Source of the DNA: Catenulispora pinisilvae
GTDB taxonomy: Bacteria; Actinomycetota; Actinomycetes; Streptomycetales; Catenulisporaceae
NCBI RefSeq assembly: GCF_015356865.1
Contig: NZ_JAAFZA010000062.1
Coordinates: 1-47,138 of the forward strand
Reading direction: 5' to 3'
DNA length: 47,138 nucleotides
The stretch's first letter is position 1; every line of letters starts with the position of its first letter. The notes beneath the pieces were generated by a model. It had not been told where the DNA came from and did not search any database. It worked only from the letters and a program-made list of their open reading frames with translations. Positions 7,906 to 15,600 of this stretch are shown here, piece by piece. The position numbers and the translations under genes were made by a program.

Positions 7906-8553
7906 TCAGCCTCGCGCCCGGGCCCGGTCTTCGCCGGGCGCGGGTGCGGGTGCGGACTCGCCGAGCCGGCGCAGGTCGCCGATGGCCAGGTCCAGGGCGG
8001 CGCGCAGATGGTCGGCCCGGCCGGTGGCCTGCAGGATCATCACGCCGCCCTGGACCGCCGCCAGCAGTGCCGCCGCCCGCTCATCGACGTCCAGGTCGGC
8101 GGGCAGGTGCCCGGCCGTACGCAATGCCCTGATGCCGACCGCCAGGTACTCCTGCCAGCGGCGCATCAGCTCGATGACGACGGCGCGGGCACCGGGAGTG
8201 CTTCGCCCGAGGTAGAGCGCCAGGGTCCCGAGCAGGCAGCGCTCGCCCTGCTCCTCGTAGTGGCGGACCGTCACGTCGCGCCACTGCTGCCACGCCTCCC
8301 AGCTGTCCGGGCATCCCAGATACGGCTGCTGGACATCCAGCACCTGGTCGGCCTCGTACTGCGCCACCGCGAGCAGCAAATGGTCCTTCCCGTCGGGGAA
8401 GTAGTGGAACAGCTGGCTCTTGCTGGTGTGGCTGCGGGCCATGACGTCTTCGAGGGTGACACCCTCGATCCCGGACTCGCGCAGGACCTCGGCCGCGGCC
8501 TCGATGACGCGGCCGCGGGTGGCTTGTCCTTTCGCCGTCAGCTCTTTGGGCAC
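7906..8553 (-). CDS. TetR/AcrR-family transcriptional regulator
   Basis: 215 residues from GTG 8553, with GAGGTGGG directly upstream; longer minus-strand frames run on into the broken dehydrogenase gene and are not one protein. The N-terminal TetR helix-turn-helix (about residues 8-55) reads GRVIEAAAEVLRESGIEGVTLEDVMARSHTSKSQ in two blocks, then LFHYFPDGKDHLL. The C-terminal ligand domain contains RCLLGTLA, a segment common in the AcrR subgroup with a TetR_C-type fold. It lies 11 nt downstream of the dehydrogenase remnant on the same strand, so the two were probably an operon. Since its partner is dead, the target of the regulator is unclear. Confidence 0.88.
   Translation of the reverse strand: MPKELTAKGQATRGRVIEAAAEVLRESGIEGVTLEDVMARSHTSKSQLFHYFPDGKDHLLLAVAQYEADQVLDVQQPYLGCPDSWEAWQQWRDVTVRHYEEQGERCLLGTLALYLGRSTPGARAVVIELMRRWQEYLAVGIRALRTAGHLPADLDVDERAAALLAAVQGGVMILQATGRADHLRAALDLAIGDLRRLGESAPAPAPGEDRARARG
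7922..7939. terminator. Hairpin between convergent PL7 and TetR genes
   Basis: GCCCGG-TCTTCG-CCGGGC, inside a longer alternative 9-bp stem (7913-7921 with 7934-7942), just past the PL7 stop and within the last codons of the converging TetR gene. It may stop transcription of the PL7 gene. Confidence 0.4.
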
Positions 8554-8564
8554 TGTTCCCACCT

Positions 8565-9085
8565 CTAGGCGGCGATCACGGCGACCGCGGTCCGCCCGCC
8601 GTCCACGTCCACGTCCAGCACGATGCCGTGGACGAACGCTGACTCGTCGGCTGCCAGGTACACCGCGGCGCGCGCGATCTCCGGGCCGGCCCATCCGCCC
8701 GGCCGGCGTCCCGTTCATCATGGCCTCGCCGGGATGGGACTGGTCCGGCCAAGGTTCCAGCACCACGCCCGGGGAGATCGCGTTCACCCGCACCCCTTGC
8801 GGGCCGAACTCGGCGGCCCAACTTCGGGTGAGGGTTTCCATGGCGCCCTTGGAGGAGCTGTAGAGCGCTCCGACCGGAACCGCCAGCCGCGCGATCCACG
8901 ATCCGAGGTTGATGACGGCCCCGCCGCCGGCCGCCGCCATCGCCGGCGCGATCTCGCCGGTGAGGAAGAACGGCGCCTTCACGTTCACCGCGTAGACCTC
9001 GTCGAAGGTCTTCTCGTCGGTGGCCGCCGTGGTGTCGCCCGGGAAGATCCCGGCGTTGTTGACCAGGATGTGGTGAGGGGCTTGC
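8565..9085 (-). pseudogene. Truncated and frameshifted short-chain dehydrogenase (SDR)
   Basis: The minus strand encodes the middle and end of a classical SDR: HHILVNNAGIFP (the NNAG motif), a catalytic YSSSK (Tyr-x-x-x-Lys) block, and GVRVNAISPG. Two lesions are visible. First, the N-terminal third with the TGxxxGIG cofactor loop is missing: upstream of about 9085 the sequence is unrelated and abuts the stop of the SUKH gene at 9116. Second, one extra base in the run at 8681-8696 shifts the frame, so the typical end (EIARAAVYLAADESAFVHG, ending at the TAG at 8565) is out of frame with the rest. This is a remnant, possibly left by a deletion that joined it to its neighbour; the frameshift alone could be a sequencing error, the truncation could not. 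Confidence 0.75.
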
Positions 9086-9115
9086 TGTGAGCGCGTGCTG
9101 GTTCTGCGACGGGCG

Positions 9116-9604
9116 CTACTCCCGGCCGAACTCGCGCCGGAGGCGAACCGCCTCGGGAAGGTGATCGAACATCTCCCGCAGCCAGTCGGTGAAGGTCCCC
9201 TCGCTTTCGGCGAGGGGCGTCTGCTCGGCGTAGACCCAGAAATGCGGGTCGTCCTTTGCCAGGTCAGAGGCTCTGAAATAGAAGAACAGATACCCCTGGA
9301 AGGTCTGGAGCACAAAGGCTTCCGCAAAAGGTGTGAAGTCCTGCTGATGATCGTCGACGACTATTTCTCGCGCGACATCCTTCGCGCCCAGCAGCCAGTC
9401 GTAGTCCCACTCGCCGGAGGTGGAGAGCCAGTAGGGGTTCCTGCCGCCCCAGGCAAGAAACTCGCGATAGGCCCGGGGCAGCTCTGTGACGCCCTGCGCA
9501 CGCATCAAGGCGGCGATCTCATCCTCGGAGCAGCCCTGTACCGCAGTCCGCGCCACCAACCCCTGCTCTATCAGCGGCTCGGTCAGGTCGGACAAGAAAC
9601 TCAC
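9116..9604 (-). CDS. SMI1/KNR4 (SUKH) family protein
   Basis: 162 residues from GTG 9604. The sequence matches SUKH-superfamily signatures: CSEDEIAALMRAQGVTELP, then AYREFLAWGGRNPYW, an LLGAKDVA block and the aromatic FVLQTFQGYLFFYF strand near a DPHFWVY segment. Known SUKH proteins are often immunity proteins of polymorphic toxins, though many stand alone with unknown roles. No toxin gene adjoins it. It follows an 80-residue gene by 23 bp on the same strand, so the two are likely cotranscribed. Its stop is immediately followed by the truncated dehydrogenase, marking a deletion junction. Confidence 0.8.
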   Translation of the reverse strand: MSFLSDLTEPLIEQGLVARTAVQGCSEDEIAALMRAQGVTELPRAYREFLAWGGRNPYWLSTSGEWDYDWLLGAKDVAREIVVDDHQQDFTPFAEAFVLQTFQGYLFFYFRASDLAKDDPHFWVYAEQTPLAESEGTFTDWLREMFDHLPEAVRLRREFGRE

Positions 9605-9627
9605 GGTCGAGAGTGTAGGGCGCCGCG

Positions 9628-9870
9628 TTACAGTCCGAACGCCTCTTTCGTCTTGGTCCGCTGGGCGTGCGCCACCCCGCGCAGCACTTCGTAGCTGCGG
9701 CCGTCCATGGTCGACACCACGATGACGTCGTGGCCCTGGCGCTCTTCGACCGTGGTGATGGAGGCGCGCGACAGCGAGATGTTGTCGTTGAGGAGCACGC
9801 GGAACGGCGCCTTCAGATGAATCGTGTGTTCGTCGAAATCGGTCACGGTCCAGCGCTTGTTGTCGGTCAT
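9628..9870 (-). CDS. Small conserved-looking protein of unknown function
   Basis: 80 residues from ATG 9870, charged and probably soluble and beta-rich (FDEHTIHLKAPFRVLLNDNI, then a GHDVIVVSTMDGRSYEV segment). There is no signal peptide or membrane segment. It precedes the SUKH gene by 23 bp, suggesting a two-gene unit. The family is not recognised. Confidence 0.65.
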   Translation of the reverse strand: MTDNKRWTVTDFDEHTIHLKAPFRVLLNDNISLSRASITTVEERQGHDVIVVSTMDGRSYEVLRGVAHAQRTKTKEAFGL

Positions 9871-9966
9871 GCCTGTTAGCGTCGCGCCGACGGGCGGTGC
9901 TGTCGGTGTGGGTGGGCCGTTCGGGTGTGTCGGCGGGGCGGTGGCGTAGAAATTCCTGGCGGTGGC

Positions 9967-10668
9967 TCAGTTCTCGGGGCCGCCGGGGAGTTGGGCGCGC
10001 AGGCCGTCGATGAGGCGTTCGACGCCGAAGGAGAACAGTTCCTTGGTGTCGCCGGACTTCTTCACCGCGATCAGCGACATGATGTTCGGGTACTGCGCGG
10101 CGGTCGTCGTTCGGCAGGCCGCGGACAGCTCCGATGCGGCATCGGGCTCCCGGTGCGGTGCCTTCGGCACTTGTTCCTGCAGGACGTAGCCCTGGACGTA
10201 AGTGGAGATGGTGAGGGTGGCCCGGGCGGCGACCGCGTCGGAGAAGCCCGCCTGGTGCAGCCGGCTCAGCATGACGTCCAGGACGTAGAGCAGGTTCGGG
10301 CCGGGGGTGCGGCGGCCGGCCATCAGGCGCGCGGCGTCGCGGTTGGCGTGCAGGTGGCGGTAGTAGGCGTGGGCCGCTTCGCGCAGGCAGTGCTCCCAGT
10401 CCCCGGTGGTGGCCAGCTTGCGGGCGTCCCAGACCACGCTGTCGGCGAGCAGGTCCAGGAGTTGTTCCTTGTCCTGCACGTGGTAGTAGAGCGAGGCGGC
10501 GCGCACGCCCAGCTCGGCGGCCACTTTGCGCATCGACAAGGCGTCCAGCCCCTCGCGGCGCAGGACGGCCAGACCGGCCGCGGCCAGTGCTTCGCGGGTG
10601 ATGGCCGGTGCCTTGGCCGCCGCTCCGGCCCGCGGTGAGCGGGCCGAGCCGTTGTCCGCCGAAACCAC
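9967..10668 (-). CDS. TetR-family repressor, divergent from drug exporter
   Basis: 233 residues from GTG 10668, with GAGGAGG 5 nt upstream. The HTH lies at about residues 22-68 (TREALAAAGLAVLRREG, then LSMRKVAAELGVRAASLYYHV and DKEQLLDLLAD). The C-terminal half resembles the tetracycline-repressor C-terminal family. It is divergent from the DHA2 exporter at 10836, and two near-identical palindromes lie between them at 10741-10774. The classic arrangement predicts that it represses the exporter and itself until a ligand, perhaps an exported compound, binds. Confidence 0.92.
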   Translation of the reverse strand: MVSADNGSARSPRAGAAAKAPAITREALAAAGLAVLRREGLDALSMRKVAAELGVRAASLYYHVQDKEQLLDLLADSVVWDARKLATTGDWEHCLREAAHAYYRHLHANRDAARLMAGRRTPGPNLLYVLDVMLSRLHQAGFSDAVAARATLTISTYVQGYVLQEQVPKAPHREPDAASELSAACRTTTAAQYPNIMSLIAVKKSGDTKELFSFGVERLIDGLRAQLPGGPEN

Positions 10669-10740
10669 TCGGGCCTCCTCGTCTCCGTGCGCCGTCGTCG
10701 TGTGTCGTCGTCAGGTGGCGTCGGCTCACAGACTTGCAGT

Positions 10741-10774
10741 CTAACGCTGTTAGTGGGAACCTAACGGCGTTAGG
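10741..10774. promoter_or_regulatory. Tandem TetR operators
   Basis: CTAACGCTGTTAG (10741-10753) and CCTAACGGCGTTAGG (10760-10774) are two copies of one dyad. The second is a perfect 15-bp palindrome. Their centres are 20 bp apart, about two helical turns, which would put two dimers on one face of the DNA. They lie between the GTG of the TetR gene and the ATG of the exporter. Confidence 0.75.
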
Positions 10775-10835
10775 CAGCCGTCGCGCGGTGGCTCCGGCCC
10801 GGCGCGGGCCCCGCCGCGCCCCAGGAGGGGGCACC

Positions 10836-12455
10836 ATGGCCATTCCGGAACAGAGAAACGGCGGGACCAGGAGCGGTCCCGAACTCCAGGCGGCTCCGGG
10901 GGAGCCGACCTCACGTCGCAAAGCCCTGATCCTCGGCACGCTGTGCATCACGCTGTTCATGGCCATGCTGGACAACGTCGTGGTCAACACCGCGCTGCCG
11001 AGGATCGGCTCGCAACTGCACGCCGGCGTCACCGGCTTGCAGTGGGTGGTCGAGGGCTACAGCCTCCTCTACGCCGCGTTGCTGCTGACCGGCGGCACGC
11101 TCGGCGACCGCTTCGGCCGCAAGCGGGTGTTCCTGGCCGGGGTGGTCGGCTTCACGCTCGGCTCGATGCTCTGCGCGCTGTCCGGCTCGATCGGCGAACT
11201 CCTCGCGGCCCGCATGGTGCAGGGCGTCGGCGCGGCGATGCTGACCCCGGGCAGTCTGTCGATCATCCGCAACACCTTCCCGGAGCCGCGCGAGCGGGCC
11301 CGGGCCATCGGCCTGTGGTCCGGGATCTCAGGGCTCGGACTCGCCCTCGGCCCGGCCGTCGGCGGCCCGCTGGTGGACGCCTTCGGCTGGTCCAGCGTCT
11401 TCTGGATCAACGTGCCGATCGGCGCGGTGGCCCTGCTGGTGGGCTGGCGGGTGCTGCCGGAGTTCCACGACGGCCGCGACCGCTTCGACGTCCCCGGTCA
11501 GATCACCGGCGCCCTCGGCTTCGGTGCGCTGGTGTTCGCGCTGATCGAGGGGCCGGGTTCGGGGTGGGGGAGCGTCCGGGTGCTGACCGCCGCGGCGATC
11601 GCGCTGCTGGCCCTGGTGTCCTTCGTCGTCATCGAGGCGACCCGGGCGACGCCGATGCTCGACCTGTCGTTCTTCCGGGACCGGGTGATCTCCGGCGCTC
11701 TGATGAGCGGGTTCATGGTGAGTTTCGGGATGTTCGGCGCGCTGTTCTTCCTGCCGCTGCTGATGCAGGACGTCTACGGCTGGTCGCCGACGATGGCCGG
11801 TGTCGGTTCGCTGCCGGCCACCGCCTCGATCATGGCGGCGGCCCCGGTCGCGGGCATCGTCACCGGCCGGCTCGGTCCGCGCCCGGCCCTCGTGACCGGT
11901 CTGCTGTTGTGCGCGGCGTCCGTGGGCGGTCTGTCGCTATACGGTCTCGGCGCGCATTACGGAAGCTACGTGTGGACGCTGCCGGTGATGGGCCTGGGCA
12001 TGGGCCTGTCCTTCGCGCCGGTGTCCGTCGCGGTGCTCGAACGCGTTCCGGCGCCGAAGGCCGGCATCGCCTCGGCGGTGACGAACACCATGCGCGAGGT
12101 CGGCGGCGTGGTCGGCGTCGCCACCCTCGGCGCGATCCTCACCAGCCGGATGACCGGGCTGCTCGGCCACAAGCTGCACGCCCTCGGGATCGACGCCGGA
12201 CACTCGCACCAGGTGGTCGGCGCGGTCACCGACGGCGGCGCGGGCGGGATCACGGCCAGCCGCGCGCTGCCGCCGCCGCTGCGCGACACCGTGGACTCCT
12301 CCTTCGTCCAAGCCCTGCACCTCGCGCTGCGCAGCGGTGCCGGTCTGCTCGCCCTGGCCGCGATCGCCGCCTGGCTGCTGTTGCGGGCCAAGGCGGACCG
12401 GCCGGCGTTGGCTCAGCCTTCTGAGGTTGCCGCGCCGTCCGGCTCCGCGGTGTGA
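10836..12455 (+). CDS. DHA2 (EmrB/QacA-type) MFS multidrug exporter
   Basis: 539 residues from ATG 10836, with AGGAGGGG 5 nt upstream. Hydrophobicity fits the 14 membrane segments typical of DHA2 transporters. Signature blocks: LDNVVVNTALP in the first helix (about 45-55), GDRFGRKR (motif A, 90-97), and the motif C-like GLALGPAVGGPL. A longer loop with GGAGGITASRALPPPLRD precedes the last helices. Such proteins are proton-driven exporters of hydrophobic drugs or self-made metabolites across the plasma membrane. Regulation is probably by the divergent TetR protein through the twin operators. The substrate cannot be read from sequence. Confidence 0.93.
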   Translation: MAIPEQRNGGTRSGPELQAAPGEPTSRRKALILGTLCITLFMAMLDNVVVNTALPRIGSQLHAGVTGLQWVVEGYSLLYAALLLTGGTLGDRFGRKRVFLAGVVGFTLGSMLCALSGSIGELLAARMVQGVGAAMLTPGSLSIIRNTFPEPRERARAIGLWSGISGLGLALGPAVGGPLVDAFGWSSVFWINVPIGAVALLVGWRVLPEFHDGRDRFDVPGQITGALGFGALVFALIEGPGSGWGSVRVLTAAAIALLALVSFVVIEATRATPMLDLSFFRDRVISGALMSGFMVSFGMFGALFFLPLLMQDVYGWSPTMAGVGSLPATASIMAAAPVAGIVTGRLGPRPALVTGLLLCAASVGGLSLYGLGAHYGSYVWTLPVMGLGMGLSFAPVSVAVLERVPAPKAGIASAVTNTMREVGGVVGVATLGAILTSRMTGLLGHKLHALGIDAGHSHQVVGAVTDGGAGGITASRALPPPLRDTVDSSFVQALHLALRSGAGLLALAAIAAWLLLRAKADRPALAQPSEVAAPSGSAV

Positions 12456-12500
12456 TCCCATATCAGAGTGCTGCTGAGGTGCCGCGCGGCACCCGCACGT

Positions 12501-12530
12501 CCCGGAACCGGTAACGGATGCGGTTCCGGG
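12501..12530. terminator. Hairpin after the exporter gene
   Basis: CCCGGAACCG (12501-12510) and CGGTTCCGGG (12521-12530) form a perfect 10-bp stem with a 10-nt loop. A second palindrome, CGGTTCCGGAACCG (12533-12546), follows directly and could instead be a protein-binding site for the next gene. Confidence 0.55.
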
Positions 12531-12554
12531 ATCGGTTCCGGAACCGGTTCTTCA

Positions 12555-12583
12555 TTGACACCTGGTAACCCGCGCGCAATATT
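12555..12583 (+). promoter_or_regulatory. Probable housekeeping promoter of the GH3 gene
   Basis: A perfect TTGACA (12555-12560) is followed after exactly 17 bp by AATATT (12578-12583), 4 of 6 to the -10 consensus. The GH3 start codon is about 110 bp downstream. The -10 overlaps GCGCGCAATAT (12572-12582), which recurs inverted upstream of the GH87 gene. Confidence 0.6.
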
Positions 12584-12690
12584 CAAGCCGAGTAAGGGCG
12601 CCCTCCCGTCGAAGTCGTACGAACCCTGACACCGTCCCGGCCCCACCGGGCGTGATCAGCCGTGCGATCCACCGGAACGAAGGGACAGCA

Positions 12691-15600
12691 ATGAGGCTCC
12701 TGACACCCGCTCGGCGGCCCAGGCCGGCGCGCGGCAGACCGGGCTCGTCGCAAAGACGGCCGGTGTTCCGTACCCTGCTGGCGGTGGCGGCGTTGTTCGT
12801 CGCGCCGCTGGCCGCCCTACCCACCGCGGCGCACGCGGCCACCGGTGCCCCGTTCGGCGGGACGGCCGCCGCCGTGCCCGGTCCGATCCAGGCCGCGAAC
12901 TACGACACCGGCGGCCAGGGCGTGGCCTACAACACGGCCCCGGGCAACGGCTCGGCCAACAGCTACCGCGCCGACGGCATCGACCTGGAGAGCACCGCCG
13001 ACACCCTGGGCACCAGTCCGGCCGGTGGCGCTTACGACATGGGCTGGACAACGCCCGGTCAGTGGTTCGACTACACCGTAAACGTTTCCACCGCGGGCAC
13101 CTACAGCGTCGCCTTCCGGCTGTCCTCGCCCTACGGCATCACCGACGCGCTGCACATCGCCGACGCCTCGGGCACCAACCTGACCGGCTCGGTCGCCGTC
13201 CCCAACACCGGCGGCTACGAGACCTGGGCCACGGTCACCGCCAGCCTCACGCTGCCGGCCGGCATCCAGACGCTGACTGTGAAGCAGGACTCGAACGGCT
13301 TCAACTTCCACAACATGGCGTTCACCCTGACCACCAGCGGTGGCGGCGGTGGCGACAAGCCGTTCGGCGGGACTCCCGCGGCCGTGCCGGGCACGGTCCA
13401 GGTCGCCGATTACGACACCGGCGGGCCGAACGTCGCCTACAACGTGACCGCGGCCAACGGCACGGCCACCGGCTACCGGACGGACGCGGTCGACCTGGAG
13501 AACACCAGCGACACCCAGGGCACCAGTCCGGCCGGCGGCGCCTATGACATGGGCTGGACGAACGCCGGACAGTGGTTCGACTACACGGTCCAGGTGGCCA
13601 CCAGCGGTGTCTACACGGTGAGCTTCCGGGTGTCCTCGCCATACGGGGTCTCGGACGCGTTGCACATAGCGAACGCTTCCGGGGCGAACCTGACCGGCTC
13701 GGTCGCCGTCCCCGACACCACCAGCTACGCGACCTGGACCAACGTCACCGCGAGCATCACGCTGGCGGCCGGGGCCCAGACGCTGACCGTGAAGCAGGAC
13801 TCGAACGGCTTCAACCTGCACTTCCTGGCCTTCACCCAGGGCTCGGGCGGCGGCGGTCCCGGCCCGAACCAGTACTGCGGCACCCAGGACCTGGCGATGG
13901 ACCAGCCGACCACCGCGTCCTCGGTCTATTCGGCGACCGCCAACCCGCCGTCCGCCGCCACCGACGGCGACCCGGGCACCCGCTGGGAGAGCGCCTACAG
14001 CGACCCGCAGTGGCTCCAGGTCGACCTCGGGAACCAGCAGCAGATCTGCAACATCGGCGTCCTGTGGGAGAACGCGTACGCCTCGGCGTTCCAGATCCAG
14101 GTCTCCAACGACGCCACCAACTGGACGACGGTGTACTCCACGACCACCGGCACCGGCGGACACCAGACGGTCCCGGTCTCCACGACCGACCGGTACGTCC
14201 GCCTGTACGGCACGACCCGCGCCACTCAGTGGGGCTATTCGGTGCTGGAGTTCGACGTCTACGGTTTGACCAACACCCCGCCGGTCACGGGCGGCAACGG
14301 CAACGGCGGCAACGGGGTCTGCCCGTGGGTCGGTTCCACCGCGCCGGTCGCGCAGCGGGTCCAGCAGGTGCTGAACACGATGGACCAGGCCGAGGAGCTG
14401 ACGCTGGTCGCCGGGGACGGCACCACGAACTACATCGGCCACGTCGCGGGCATCCCCAACCTGTGCGTCACGCAGATGAACCTGGAGGACGGGCCGTCCG
14501 GTGTCGGTGACGGCAACGGCGGCGTGACGGCGTTCCCCGACGGCGAATCCGCCGCGTCCACCTTCGATCCCGGCCTGATCCAGCAGGAGGGCACGGCCAA
14601 GGGCGCCGAGTTCGCCGGCAAGGGCGTCGACATCGCGCTCGGCCCGACGACGAACGTGGTGCGCGACCCGCGCTGGGGCCGGACCTACGAGACCTACGGC
14701 GAGGACCCGTTCCTGGCCGGCCAGATCACCTCGGCCGAAGTGCAGGGTTTGCAGGGCCAGGGCGTGATGGCGATGGTCAAGCACGTCGCGGCCTATGACC
14801 AGGAGCAGTACCCGAACGGCGGGAACAACGAAACCGTTGGCCAGCAAGCGATGCAGGAGCTGTATCTGGCTCCGTTCCAGGCAGCGGCCGAACAGTCCGC
14901 ACCGGCCTCGATGATGTGCTCCTACGCCGTGGTCAACGGTGCCTCGTCCTGCGCGAGCGCCCCGATGCTCCGCAACGGCCTGGACACGCAGGCGAACTAC
15001 GGCGGCTTCATCGCCTCCGACTGGGGCGCCGCCGGCCCGGCCGTCGCGGACGCCAACGGCGGCCTGGACATCGCCATGCCGTTCAACTCCTACGCCACCA
15101 ACCTGGGCAACGCGCTGGCCGCCGGCCAGTTCGACCAGACCACGCTGAACTCCATCGTGGCCCGGATCCTGACCCAGATGTTCGCCTTCGGGCTGTTCGA
15201 CAACCCGCAGACCGGCTCGCTGTCCGCCACGGTGACCACCGCGGCGCACCAGCAGACGGCGCTGCAACTGGGCGAGGAGGGCACGGTCCTGCTGAAGAAC
15301 AACGGGCTGCTGCCGCTGAACCCGAAGCCGGCCACGGCGCAGAGCATCGCGGTCCTCGGCACCGACGGCGGCGCCGCGGTCGAACTGGCCGGCGGCGGTA
15401 GCGGCGGAGTGGACAGCTCCAACACCGTGTGGCCGGTGACCGGCATCCAGAACGCGGTCGGGCCGAACGTCACGGTGACCTACACCGCCGGCGACGACAA
15501 CGGGACGACGAACATCCCGCAGGCCGTGGCCGCGGCGAAGGCCGCGACGTACGCGATCGTCTTCGCCAGCGCGCCGGAGGGCGAGGAGAGCGACCTGAAG

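Noticed and set aside
7906-9327. A fused SDR-TetR protein of 473 residues
   Set aside because: The SDR end is frameshifted and its true stop is at 8565; the TetR gene has its own ribosome binding site and GTG start at 8553.
9116-11032. A single 638-codon minus-strand frame
   Set aside because: Only its last 162 codons are protein-like (SUKH); the upstream part is antisense or out of frame to the TetR and 80-residue genes.
12533-12550. Overlapping palindromes GGTTCCGGAACC and GAACCGGTTC as an operator
   Set aside because: Kept only as a remark: they adjoin a terminator hairpin with the same sequence and may be a by-product of its repeats.
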